A DNA stretch of 35,000 nucleotides from Cristatella mucedo (GCA_009760855.2 WPIO01000184.1:1-35000), one strand, 5' to 3'; counted from the stretch's first letter, positions 1 to 10,532 are shown. Program-made: numbers and translations. The notes: a model not told the origin generated them from the sequence alone.

Positions 1-118
1 AGAACTAGCGACCTCTGTTTGAAATTAATGAAAAGAACAGCCATTTTTTATAGTGTTGGAAGAGCATTTTAGGGCCATCACTGCTGCTTGCAGTATCGAT
101 AAAGAATCGCCCATCACA

Positions 119-170
119 GGAATCGAACGAATCCGTTGGATGCCATGAGCTACGAGCCGCCGACTGACCT
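119..170 (-). promoter_or_regulatory. tRNA-like pol III A/B box, unit 1
   Basis: On the minus strand, AGGTCAGTCGG (170-160) resembles a tRNA D-arm/A box. It is followed after 31 bp by GTTCGATTCC (128-119), an almost exact B box. The spacing is that of a tRNA gene, but the cloverleaf is not intact, so this is a tRNA-derived SINE head rather than a tRNA. Confidence 0.5.
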
Positions 171-463
171 GGCCCCACCACTGCCATTGCCACCGCCTCC
201 CAGGCGTCAGAGTAAACCACATATCTCAAGGTAAGCGAATCTGGACAGTCGTTTTTGTCTGCTTTGCATCGATGTGATGTCGGCAAACACCGCGACGTCA
301 CAGCTTCCGGTTACTGTTCTTTTCCTCGTCTCGCTCATTCTTCCTCGGTATCCTGCAGTTGCTCCATTCTCCCTCTACTTTTATCTTTGAATTGGCACTC
401 TCTCCCTCTCCCTCTCTAGGTCGAAAAAGCAACCAAGTTACCAAATGTGCCATCACCTATCGC

Positions 464-800
464 TAGAGAAACACCCAAAACTACGAGGAATAGGCCAAGG
501 TTATTTCTCATCTATTCAAAGACAGCCTATAATATTTATGATAATTTCACAAGTGGATGTACAGAGCGCCATTGTACAAAATCAGAGAAACAGACACAAC
601 GAGAAACATGGTACTGTTATTTACCATCTATTTAAGGACATCTTGTAACGGTTATGATAACTTCACAAGCAGGAGTACCGGAAAGCCACCGTTTGAAATC
701 CGAGAAATACCCGAAACAACGAGAAATACGCTATGGCTATTTCCCATCTATTCAAGTATTCCTGTAATATTTATGACAATTTATTTGGCGGAAATACCGG
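464..800. repeat. Three tandem ~110-bp subrepeats inside unit 1
   Basis: A block of the form GAGAAA-CACCC ... TTTCTCATCTATT ... CCTGTAATATTTATGA ... ACAAGCGGAAGTACCGG occurs near 466-570, 597-690 and 702-800. It occurs only once in the second unit (1278-1385). The extra copies explain why unit 1 is about 217 bp longer than unit 2. Confidence 0.6.
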
Positions 801-911
801 AGACCTCGATTGGAAATAAGGGAAAAAACAGCCTGCTTTGGTATAGCAACAGAAGAGCATTTTAGGGCTATCACCGCTCCTTGCAGTGGCAATTAAAAAT
901 CGCTTGCCACA

Positions 912-964
912 GGAATCGAACTCAAAACATCGGCTGCCATGTGCTAGGAGCCGCCGACTGACCT
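912..964 (-). promoter_or_regulatory. tRNA-like pol III A/B box, unit 2
   Basis: On the minus strand, AGGTCAGTCGG (964-954) is followed after 32 bp by GTTCGATTCC (921-912). The boxes and spacing are the same as in unit 1. Confidence 0.5.
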
Positions 965-1487
965 TCCGCTCCACTTCCACCACCCCCGCCTTTGCCAACC
1001 AGGCGTCAGACGAAACCATACCTTTTAAGGTTAGTGCATCTGGAAAGTTGTTTTCGTTTGCTTCGCATGCCTAATATGTCGGCTAACATTGCGACGTCAC
1101 TGCTTCCGGTTGCTGTTCCTTTCCTCGCCTCGCTCATTCTGCCTCGGTATCCTGCGCTTGCTTCATTTCCCCTCTTTTTTTCTCTTTGAATTGGCACTCT
1201 CTCTCTTCTCCCTCTCTCTCTCTCTCTCTTGGTCGCGAAAGCAACCGTGTTACTAAATGAGCCATCACTTCTCACCAGAGAAACACCCTAAACAACGGGA
1301 AATATGCTAAGATTATTTCTCATCTATTTAAGGACATCCTGTGACATTTATGGTAATTTCACAAGCGGAAGTACAGGAGGCCTCGGGTGGAAATTAAAGA
1401 AAAAACAGTCTGTTTTTTATAGCGAAGGAAGGGCCTTTTAGGGCTATCACCACTGCTCACAGTGGCATTGAAAAATCGTTCACCAGA

Positions 1488-1540
1488 GGAATCGAACTCA
1501 CGACCTCGCCTGCCATGAGCTCGGAGCAACAGACTGTCCT
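1488..1540 (-). promoter_or_regulatory. tRNA-like pol III A/B box, unit 3
   Basis: On the minus strand, AGGACAGTCTG (1540-1530) lies 32 bp before GTTCGATTCC (1497-1488). The B box is intact; the A box has drifted at two positions relative to units 1 and 2. Confidence 0.45.
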
Positions 1541-1650
1541 GGTCCCACCACTGCCACCACCGCCGCCTCTTCCACCAAGACGTAAGGCGAAACCATACTT
1601 CTCAAGGTGAGTGCATCTGGAGAGTCGTTTTTTTGCTTCGCATTGCTGTG

Positions 1651-2738
1651 ATGCTGTGACACATAGAATATCTGGCCGGAGGTAAGTCAGTGCTCGTCTC
1701 TTGAGCTGGAAACATGTAGCAGGATGAGCCCAATCACCGCCCCCCCCGATGAACCGGCCAAGCAGTAAGTCTTAGCAGCCCCCTTAAAATATCCTAGCAG
1801 CAAGTGTTCAGCCGATGCTGGGAGGGGCAAGAAACTCTGCTTTGAGCACAAGAACACGGACAGAATCAGAGCTCAGCAATGTCAATGCGTGCTCAGCTGC
1901 TAATCTGAGGACTGATGATGATGATACCATCAAAGGCCAATAGCCAGACAGGTGCTCAGTGCCGCCGCGGTGAAGCGCAAGCAAGAGAAAGGTGTGCAGC
2001 ACTTCTCGAAAGCCGAGCTTGCATTGCTTCCGCACCTGCATTGCTTGTACAGACATGAATCAGTTCGCAGGGCCGGCAGAATGTTCAAGGCCTGCATTTA
2101 CCAGTGCTGCATCACGATACAGATCTGAAGGCCGCCGTGTTGTCTGATGAAAACCACAAGTGCAAGACATATGCAACGAGGACTGTGGCAACCTGATAGT
2201 GATCGCTCAGTGATAGAAAATCGCTCCCAACTATAATAAAAACGTCAGCTTTTCAAAACAACGAACTGCCAACTCGAGGTCAACCCTAAGTAGACTAGTA
2301 GTTTTAGCGATCAAATGGCATAAACCCGACAGGTCGGGACCCTCACTACCCAGCTCATAGCAACCTGTTGCAAACTGTATTCTAAGGTATACTTCTCATT
2401 TACCTGCCAGATACATGGTTACATCTGATCACATACAGGAAGTTACAATTTTGGCAGCCATGACAGTCATTAGGGATAATGTATTAAGAATTTATTGCCG
2501 CATGGGCCCGGCAATGGGGGAATGTCGGAAAAATATTCTCCCGGCTCTTCACAGCGATCCGACCAGCTGCTCTCGACAACAGTCTCACCAACTTCAGATA
2601 TGCATGCGAAAGCAGGCGTGAGGCCACATGAATGCAATCACTAAGGCCGTTGCAACTATTTCAGCGAGCGGTACGTACTGGCAAAAGACCTGATTCGCAT
2701 TCAACAAGAAAAACTAAAAAACGAGGGAACGGCAAAAA
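1651..2738. other. Intergenic, no gene recognised
   Basis: No convincing coding potential was seen on either strand. A poly-C run sits near 1740. A stretch near 1700-1790 ('CTTGAGCTGGAAAC...AGCAG') loosely resembles 18780-18900. This may be part of the older duplication that also links 3270-4080 with 20098-20941. Confidence 0.5.
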
Positions 2739-2876
2739 AATATAATTCATTTGTATTGCGCCCCAAGAGAACTTGATCTCTATTCAGGCGCTTATAGTAT
2801 GCCTCGGGGCTCGAGCACACAACCTCAGCCAGACCTTGGTCGGGGCGAGCACCTTAACCACTGGACCAAACCAAGA
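2739..2876 (-). mobile_element. tRNA-derived SINE, copy 1 (most complete)
   Basis: Read on the minus strand it starts near TTTGGTCCAGTGG (A box within 2868-2858), continues with TTAAGGTGCTCGCCCCGACC, has a B-box-like TGCTCGAGCCC (2817-2807), and ends with a tail GCGCCTGAATAGAGATCAAG then TTCTCTTGGGGCGC and an AT-rich end. About 138 bp. The head is tRNA-like and the tail matches the last ~40 bp of the LINE found throughout this window. Two more copies lie at 12986-13130 and 15064-15200 on the plus strand. It is non-coding and would depend on LINE enzymes for movement (inference). Confidence 0.8.
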
Positions 2877-3269
2877 GATAAGTAGAATCACAAGACAGCC
2901 GGCATTCGCCTAATAGGTGACAAAGAGGCGGAAGTTCGCGCTCTAGCGGGCGAGCGCCGGAAGCAACGGCGACGTCGGAGACAGTCCGTTTCCGCAAGGC
3001 GGACGGCGCAAAAAGGAATAACCAGAGGAAGCGCGCACCCACTCGTGACCCCGCTTTTATCTCAGCGCGACAGCACACCTTAAGCATTCGCAACGACTTG
3101 GCTCTGCTCATCAGGACGAAGTACCGTCGGCATTCTATTACCCCTGCACTGGCAACGTTCGTAAGTAAACGCACACTATATCAGTGGCTGCGAATTGACA
3201 TTGGTCGAGCATTGCCCGCTGCAGCTTACAAAACAAGCAGTAAGAATACAAACTTATCTACAAGTATCA
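2877..3269. other. CpG-rich cluster then plain intergenic DNA
   Basis: Positions 2930-3060 are rich in CpG and include GCGCCGGAAGC, which resembles an ETS-factor site. This could be an old promoter or a piece of a repeat. An open frame on the minus strand runs from 3174 into the SINE, and its last part is SINE sequence, so it is not called as a gene. Confidence 0.3.
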
Positions 3270-4080
3270 CAAGATGGTATCATAAGTATCACCAGACAGT
3301 CGAAATTCACCCAATGGGCACAGCAAGATATATCCAATCTGAATCTGTCTATCATTTCTTTGGATCTCATGCCTGCAGCTGAAGCACCAGTCGAAGCAAT
3401 TAAACTTACACGGAAAACCGATCTGTAGCATTAAAACTTCTACTTTAAATGGACCAACATGCTGAGTAATATGAAAGATACCACTCGAGTTTTATAACAA
3501 CGACGCAAATGTTGTTCTACGTCCTGAGGCATTACCATATTTGGCAGGCACGATCATGTCTGCTGACTAAGGACAATATATTATCTAGGCAATGCAAACC
3601 GAGACATTTTAAAAGCAAAGAGCAAGAGACACTAATAACGGACGACGCCTCAGCCATTAGAGGCCAAGGTACCGATAGGGATTGTTCTCGTCACAGTATG
3701 AAACACCTCAGGTTATGACAACCTCCTTTAAGTCCAACAACCTGCTTTCATAAGGTTACCCTTTTTATTATCCAATGCAAAGTTACTCGTCACAGCCCTA
3801 CACGTTCCAAAGAGGAGATAATAACGAGGGTGGCTGTAGTGATTATACAGCTAGCGTTTTACTTTATTATCGCAAAGCATGATGATATTACAGGGTTTAC
3901 GACAAGCACTTTACGACAGCTACAACTAATTTCATACGGCAAGAGCTTCCGGAGCAAATAATTCAAAAATAAAAACAAATTAGTAAAATTCTATCGGCAG
4001 TCAAGAGGTACGATATAGCACAGACAACGGCGCCACAGGCTTACCTATCGCAGCACACTGCCTTTCGAGGGGTCGGACAA
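3270..4080. repeat. Diverged long repeat, copy 1 (partner at 20098-20941)
   Basis: Blocks occur in the same order and orientation as at 20098-20941: a 'TTTCTTTGGAT' block (3355 vs 20205), 'GGACCAACATGCTGAGTA' vs 'GGAAAAACATGCTAAGTA' (3450 vs 20299), 'CATGTCTGCTGACTAAGGAC' vs 'CATGTCTGGTAACTAAGGAC' (3555 vs 20417), and 'TCCGGAGCAAATAATTC' vs 'TCCGGAACAAATAATTC' (3949 vs 20805). Many indels separate them. There are no shared long ORFs, so this is an old non-coding repeat or duplication. Confidence 0.65.
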
Positions 4081-4875
4081 TGAAGTACGAAGACGCCGGC
4101 CAGGGGGTTCCAAGGCACTCCGGTAAACGGCCACTATCAAGTAGAAACTGAACTAGAATATGTCGCAATTCAAATGAGTTCAGCATACATTCAGTATGAC
4201 CGAATATTGGCCACGAACTGGTGGGCAGCAAATGTTGGAACACCTACCACGTGTCGTTCCAACGCATTCAATAGAGCTTAAAAGCACTCAATCATGCAGT
4301 CTGCACCCCACCGGACAGAAAATTCTCACAAACGAGCTCCTTATAAGGTGTTCAAACCATTCCCAGTGTCCCCCAAACCCGCGGAAGGTACTCACTGCGA
4401 CACGACTTTCGCCATTGTTGGTGACTCAGTGCCGGATCATGCCCATGCACTCAGTGGTGACGGCGGAAGTGGACTTCTAGCTGGACAGCGACTACACTTC
4501 TTGGTGGTTCGAGGTGAGAGGTTGTTGCCACTTGCCACGCTGCTACTGCTTGCACACCATTCTTTATACTTTGGAATTCGTCGTAATATTAAAAAGAAAT
4601 GGCATCATGTGATTCTGCTGTGAGAACAAGAAAACCCTGAGATGTCCACCAGTGGGCGTGGCCTCGTAGCTACGTCGATCCGTCCCAGCCGGAATCATAC
4701 CGCTGAAAATTTACATAGCTCCGTATAAACCTTAATTCTTTTTAAGAATGATGACATAATTGAAATGGTGGGGGCATCAAGTTGAACATATATACCGCTT
4801 TGGGCCTTTTCCCAAATTAGTGGGGTTTCGGTGGACATAATAGTGTAGACATGTGTTCATAGGTACATTCAGCTT
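4081..4875. other. Intergenic, no gene recognised
   Basis: Weak similarity to the 20950-21250 stretch may extend the repeat pair ('AGCACTCAATCATGC' near 4282 vs 'AGTACTCAATCACGC' near 21103). The frames at 4196-4623 have no recognisable domain and overlap each other. Confidence 0.4.
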
Positions 4876-4945
4876 AAATAATAATATTGCACTTGATAAA
4901 GCGCCCTCAGAGAACTTAATCTCTTTCTAGGCGCTTTAACTAACA
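4876..4945 (-). mobile_element. CR1/L2-like LINE 3' tail fragment
   Basis: On the minus strand this is the terminal stem-loop, AAAGCGCCTAGAAAGAGATT then AAGTTCTCTGAGGGCGCTTT, followed by ATCAAGTGCAAT and (ATT)n. It is a severely 5'-truncated insertion. The stem is perfectly paired. Confidence 0.75.
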
Positions 4946-5525
4946 TTTTAGTTCACTTATTGCAGACTAGCCATATTAGGTGTATAGTAGATAGACATAT
5001 TTGATTTCAATATTATCAAGAGGTAGCTTTTACCCAGCAGATTCATTTTGTTACAAGTCTTACCAATTTATGAAAAAGGACCGAGTGGACACAAAGCGCA
5101 GTGGTTGGGGCTGTATGGCTGTAAGCCGTCTCGAGATGCAAACTTGCTGTGTCGCTCTGGAAACAAAGTTTTTATTTGCAATAAAAACTATTCCGTTGAA
5201 TCATACGTTTGGAAGTGCAATGTATACACAGCATATCTCTAAAGCCTGACTGAAATCACATTCAATCCTGGGCACTTAATTTCACATGCGAATACTGCAA
5301 TTGAGCTCCTCTTGAGGTAATTTCTATTTGCTAGATAAAATTTATTGCATACTATTTTTAAGTTTTTGACATTCAATTTTTTATGATATCTAATTTTAAT
5401 ATGTGACAGGCTAGTACAATAAAGAGTAGAAGGCTTTGAAGTCTGCCGTCCCAAGAATTTGGCAGGAGCCGACCGACGACTGAAGCAACTGCTACTTATG
5501 CTTTGCAGACCCGTGCAAACGAGCA
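4946..5525. other. AT-rich intergenic DNA
   Basis: No domain, repeat partner or regulatory signal was recognised. Two overlapping frames near 5001-5249 encode low-information peptides and are not supported. Confidence 0.4.
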
Positions 5526-5784
5526 GTTAATGTAATGTATCTCCGTCAGTAACTCCACAAAGTCATAAAGACCATGTGGGTGTTACGCAGGAGAGTTTTG
5601 TATAGCGCACTCACAGCCTAAGCGGCTTTCGGTAAGCAATCGGTAGCCAACAGACTTCGTCTCACGCAGCAAAGAGAAAGCGGGAAGCATAGCAGAGTCA
5701 GAAGAGCAGCTGAGGTAGTGAGTAGCATAGAAGTAGCAGCTCAGGACCGCTGAAAAAGATGTGCCATAGTCGGCAGTTGGTAAC
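5526..5784 (-). repeat. Interspersed repeat, copy 1 (partner at 23862-24122)
   Basis: The reverse complement matches 23862-24122 at roughly 85-90% by eye over about 250 bp, with few indels. The shared 3' end reads ACGGAGATACATTACATTA, a short (ATTAC)n-like tail that suggests a retroposed element. A minus-strand frame crosses it but is interrupted in the partner copy. The family was not identified. Confidence 0.75.
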
Positions 5785-5901
5785 AGCGTGCGTCTAGGCT
5801 CACGTATCAGCACGTTACACAATCCGTCGTTGCACAGCCGCAGTGCCCCGTGTTGTTTCGTTTAATTGATGACACTGCCCCTGATCGTTGTACGAGTGGG
5901 C

Positions 5902-6096
5902 TGTGACACTCGATGTGGTAGGCAGCCGGGGCGTGCTATTGGTGATTGGTATATGACAAGAGAGTCGGGGCGCTCCGGTGGGCGAGAGGGGCCAATAGAG
6001 TCGTGCTTGACCCTGCTCTGTGGGTGGTGAAATAAACCGGTGATGTTGCTCCTCGGCTAGCGGTTTGTGCTGTTCGAAACGATAACTCAAGCTACA
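5902..6096 (+). repeat. Possible solo or 5' LTR
   Basis: The block begins TGTGACACTCGATG and ends CTCAAGCTACA, giving TG...CA termini. It contains CCAAT (5991), AATAAA (6031-6036) and a GC-rich centre. Its length of 195 bp and order of signals suit a short LTR. A possible gag start lies 77 bp downstream. No second copy lies in the window and no primer-binding site was identified, so the call is tentative. Confidence 0.3.
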
Positions 6097-6172
6097 CCCC
6101 GATCATCTAGTCTGAGCCATCCGGTGAGGTAGTAGCCAAAGTCAGGATAAAGCTGCAAGTTGTACAGAGAGG

Positions 6173-6292
6173 ATGAACGCACAGACCCAGAAAGCACTTC
6201 AACGGATACTGCCGAGGGTTGAAGGCGATACTTCTAATAGCAATCTCAACGATCAGATGCAAGAACTTAGTCTTACCAAGTTAAACGCATAG
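6173..6292 (+). pseudogene. Possible gag N-terminal remnant
   Basis: A 39-codon frame starts with ATG at 6173 and ends with TAG at 6290. The peptide is polar and rich in Gln, Leu and Asn (begins MNAQTQKALQRILPRVEG), like the N-terminus of some retroelement Gag proteins. It sits just after the LTR-like block, where gag would begin. The frame then ends and microsatellite DNA follows. It is too short for family assignment, and chance is a fair alternative. Confidence 0.2.
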
Positions 6293-6420
6293 ATTTTGAC
6301 ATCTAGGCTCGAAGAGTAGACCTTTTGAATGACACTGCTAAATTAACAGATAACAGAATGCGTTGCCATATTTTTCAGACGTGTCGCATATGCCTCGGAA
6401 CTCGAGCCTACGAAATATTT

Positions 6421-6855
<435 letters not shown>

Positions 6856-6874
6856 AAAGTTGGAGCAAGAAGTC

Positions 6875-6918
<44 letters not shown>

Positions 6919-6946
6919 TTCCCTCGCCACTTCTTGCTCCAACTTT
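6856..6946. repeat. Perfect 18-bp inverted repeat around (TA)n
   Basis: The arm AAAGTTGGAGCAAGAAGT (6856-6873) and its exact reverse complement (6929-6946) flank about 40 bp of TA repeat and a short CCCTCGCC stretch. The whole can fold as one long hairpin or cruciform, because the TA loop is itself self-complementary. Confidence 0.9.
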
Positions 6947-7589
6947 CGCGGCTTTACTCTATCGCGATTAGTTGAAATACGTGAATTTTCGTTAAAAAGT
7001 TGTTCGAGATAGTGAAAAGAATACAACTCGAGCTGGTTTGTCCAAGTCAGTTATAAACCACAGCATTACGATTAAAATTAAAATTACTGTACCTATGGAA
7101 CAAAGAAAAAGACGACGACGCCATCTTTTGAAGATACTGTACCACCTGAAGACTCTCCTACTGAAGTCGTGCCTTCAGAGGAGCAGTAAACTTGCTTTCT
7201 TTATTGTGCTGTAGCACTCTTTTTCTTAATCACTTCATCCTCAAACGCACTATCGTTATAGCTCGGTGTTTATGCGTAAGAATTTTGTGTGCAATTAAAC
7301 GTACAATAATGATAATACGATGTTTGTAATCTCTAATATGTCTTCTTTTTTTCGTTGTGTCTAATCTATTTGGTAATACGAGTGTAATGGCGACTAAAGG
7401 GGTGATAATTCATGTCCAGAGGGCTCAAATAATTTAAACCGTATGTAGAGGGTCATAAACAGGTCTTCATTGCCCTAACTACGAAACAATTTGATTTATA
7501 AATAAATAATACTACTTCGTGGAAATTCACTTATCTTGGCAGATTCTGGAACTGATTTGCAATGATAAACGAAGGACGACTGTAGTAAG
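6947..7589. other. AT-rich intergenic DNA with a short acidic frame
   Basis: Mostly AT-rich DNA. A frame ending with TAA near 7190 encodes a Pro/Glu/Ser/Thr-rich C-terminus-like peptide (ends EDSPTEVVPSEEQ), but it has no start codon and in-frame stops lie just upstream. It could be a terminal exon piece or chance. Confidence 0.3.
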
Positions 7590-7842
<253 letters not shown>

Positions 7843-7959
7843 AAAAAGGGAACACATTCTTTTTTCTCATGCATTAGTGCTTTAGCTTCCTAGGCACCTA
7901 GAAGAAACGAGAATAATGACGAGATGAGCGTGAGTACTTGATATCAGTGTGATTGGCAA

Positions 7960-8045
7960 AAAAATGTCCACTGCAGGAATGGAAACCACGACCTCGACCG
8001 AGTAGAGCCAGCACCTTAGCTCATGGGCCGTCACGGCCCCTTCGA
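7960..8045 (-). mobile_element. Diverged tRNA-like SINE head
   Basis: On the minus strand it reads CCATGAGCTAAGGTGCTGGC (A-box region), then GGTCGAGGTCGTGGTTTCCA and TTCCTGCAGTGGAC (degenerate B-box region), followed by a T-rich run. The order and spacing resemble both the 2.8-kb SINE and the tRNA-like heads of the array at 0-1.65 kb. No LINE-type tail follows, so it is a different or broken family. Confidence 0.35.
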
Positions 8046-8499
8046 GGTCAATGATAGTCTCGGCGAGGCTGTGGTCGCAAGTAAGGCACAATATCGTACG
8101 TAGAGCTGAACCAATCTCAGTACGAGGCTCAAGTGGATCATTCTGCTATGACGGTGAGCTCGTTTGAGAAACGAAAGTTCGATCTCGAGGAGGCCTAACG
8201 CCTACTGCAAGCTTCAGCCGCCTACTCCATGCTTCCGGCCCCTCCTCCCATTCTGCTCTGAGTCTGCCTGCCAAGCCGTTCAGCTCAGCAGCTGGATGTG
8301 ACGGTAGAAATGACCAGCTTTGGTGTAGTTAGAATTCGACTGCTTCCTGTTGCTCTCATTTGATTGCCTATTTTTATCGGATCCAGATTCGCGGCTTACA
8401 TTTTGTGAATTTGCTAATGATAGAGACCGAGTTTAAAAAAACTTAGCTGGGTGCTGATAAGGTCAAGCTGAGTGATATATATATATATCAAGTTAAGAG

Positions 8500-9440
8500 A
8501 TGTGCATGTGACAAAGAGAGTGTAAAACTCGTAAACAGTACTAAGTTTTGCCTAAAAGTAGTGTCCTACTCCAATTAGCTCTACCGAGGCGTGAAATACC
8601 CAGAGGAAGCCAAAATGTCCCTCCTAGAACAAACACCGATCGATGAGTGACAAACCATTCCGTTGTACACGTGCATGCTGCTGCCACTGCCAGTAAAAGT
8701 GTCACTTAAATATGAAGACTTGATTACTGACTAAAATGAAGTCCCACCTGAAGGGGCATTACATCGGCTTGGTAGCAAAAAGTGTAACAGCTTAAAAATT
8801 GTACAAGGTGAGTCTTAGAGCCAAATACATTAATTAATTACTCACAAAGTAAATATATTAGGGCTTTTGGCTGCCTCCGCTGCTTTTAAAAGATGTCTCA
8901 AAAATCTTAAAACGTTAATTAGTGAATTATACCTAGTTAACGACGAGAGTGATTTACATGGGATTCAATAGTTTAGGCAATTAAAATGTATTTACATTAA
9001 TGAATGTAACACCTGAGCCAGAAATCTAGAGTAAATTAATAACTTGATCCGTATGCTCCAAAAAAGCACGTGTAACACTCTTAAGGTGTGCAAAGTTTCT
9101 CCAAAAGATAGTGTTCAACTACAATTATCGTTACCGAAGAATGTTTCCCAAGAGATGAGAGCTAAATGTCGCTGCCGGAAGTAAGGCCCGCCGGTAAAAT
9201 GAAACCTATACTATCCCACAGACCCTAAGGTCGGAGACAAAAGGATTTTCTTGCTGCCTTCAAAGCCTTTCAAAAATATATCTTGCGATAAAGTGTTGAT
9301 AAGTGAATTCCTCGGGCTACCAATGACTTGACATTCACCCCTCTCTGCAGATAAAAGTGCAATATCGTAAAAATCGTGCAAGCTGAAGATTAGATACCCA
9401 AACAAATTAATTGCGGGATGTACAAAGTCCAAATAACCAC
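8500..9440 (+). repeat. Old ~550-bp tandem unit, cluster 1 (two units)
   Basis: Two marker motifs recur in order: 'AAGTTTTGCCTAAAAG' near 8543 and its drifted form near 9092, then 'CAATTAGCTCTACCG' near 8571 and 'CAATTATCGTTACCG' near 9121. The same two motifs recur in cluster 2 at 13.6, 14.2 and 14.7 kb. Later blocks ('TTTTCTTGCTGC', 'GTGCAATATCG') also match between clusters. The copies are strongly diverged and non-coding. Confidence 0.5.
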
Positions 9441-9458
9441 GTTGAACAATCATAGTCT

Positions 9459-9607
9459 TGTACCCAGGCTAGGTTCGGTTGGCTGGGACCGGACGGCTAT
9501 AGTGAGGGTTAGGGTCACCGGCTAGGCCGGGGTGGGACCTTCGGCACGGCCGGATGTATGCGGTGACGTGAGGTCACCGGGGCTCTTGGGTACGGGAAGT
9601 GGGCCAA
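9459..9607 (+). repeat. ~150-bp direct repeat, copy 1
   Basis: It starts TGTACCCAGGCT and ends GGCCAA. It matches 10383-10532 at about 88-90% by eye, 924 bp further on. GC-rich, with nested GGTCACCGG motifs. It could be an LTR start, or part of a tandemly duplicated element. Confidence 0.85.
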
Positions 9608-10382
9608 TTGTAGACAGTAGCAATTTTGGGCTCAGGAAAATCAACTGCTGAAAGCCAGATTGGCACTTGGTGTGAAGACTGCCTGCCATCGAAGCTGAAT
9701 TCGACCTGCACGAATGCAGCTTGGACGATCCAGGTGGAGGCTAATGATTGTCATCGACCCACTTCAACATACCACCTGCATCATCGCCATTGAACGACCA
9801 AGCCGAGGAGTTGAACCAGCCACGACTGCCCCAGAGGATCAGACAGCAGCCCAGTGGGCTCCCAGATGAGCTAGCCCCATCGGAAGCCAGCTCGTTATTA
9901 TTGATGGACTGTTCATGTGCTGTGCAGCACGAGCCATTAAGAGTGATGGTGCCCTTGGTCTGTTTTGTGTTGTAGCGGAGGATCATGTTGACTACGATCA
10001 CATCGTGCAGCAAGGAGAGATGGAGACTTGAAGTGAACGAGGTTCATCTGCGAAGCAGTTTGACTGACGCATGCTGACACCACGAGAGAGGACATCGACT
10101 AGTCAGTACGGCACCCGGAGCAGCAACATACGTCTTCCCGGAACTGGATCTTCTGCGAGAACTTTGTAGCTTAGTGATTCTTGTATAGCGCAGCGTGATG
10201 ACTTTTGTAACCACGACATGTGTAGACCCGACTTTTGTAACCGCAACGTTTTGTAACCGCGTTTAGGATACGGCTTGTTCGGCAGCCACTACTGAGCATG
10301 TTAAAGCCTCTGTGATGGCCGCATGGCTCGACTTGTGGTGGGGCTATAGCAGACACGAGTGTCTCCCCCGGAGGCTGACATA
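9608..10382 (+). other. Sequence between the direct repeats
   Basis: A 75-codon frame (9748-9975) encodes a Pro/Gln/Arg-rich segment followed by a hydrophobic end. Segments such as PRLPQRIRQQPSG are reminiscent of the low-complexity end of some retroelement Pol proteins, but this is weak. Near 10201-10258, 'TTTTGTAACC' occurs three times. No protease, RT or integrase motif was seen. Confidence 0.3.
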
Positions 10383-10532
10383 TGTACCCAGGCTGGGTTC
10401 GGTTGGCTGGGACCGGACGGCTATGGTGAGGGTTAGGGTCACCGGTTAGACCGAGGTCGGACCCTACGGCATGGCCGGATGTATGCGGTGACGTGAGGTC
10501 ACCGGGGCTCTTGGCTACGGGAAGTTGGCCAA
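10383..10532 (+). repeat. ~150-bp direct repeat, copy 2
   Basis: This is the second copy of the 9459-9607 block, in the same orientation. The match stops at GGCCAA; the following sequence differs from that after copy 1, apart from a loose 'TTTTGG..GGCTC' echo. Confidence 0.85.

Larger units (their letters stand above)
1..1650 (-). repeat. Tandem array of ~576-bp units with tRNA-like heads
   Basis: Three units lie in direct tandem. Anchors recur at 119, 912 and 1488, so the steps are 793 and 576 bp. Each unit holds the same ordered blocks: a purine-rich start (near 9, 802 and 1376), a 'TTTTAGGGC' block, a B-box-like block, a CCACC/CCGCC-rich block, 'AAACCATA', a TGACGTCA-like site near 294 and 1092, and a CT-rich run near 400 and 1200. 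The third unit is cut after about 1650. Read on the minus strand the units carry pol III box A and box B, so the array may have grown from a SINE or contain one. The copies are roughly 75-80% alike by eye. Predicted short ORFs here are not conserved between units and are not credible. Confidence 0.75.

Noticed and set aside
119-170. Functional tRNA genes on the minus strand at 0.1, 0.9 and 1.5 kb
   Set aside because: A and B boxes are present, but no acceptor stem or anticodon arm could be folded; they are tRNA-derived.
2854-3174. 106-codon minus-strand ORF
   Set aside because: Its 3' part is SINE sequence and the rest has no recognisable domain.
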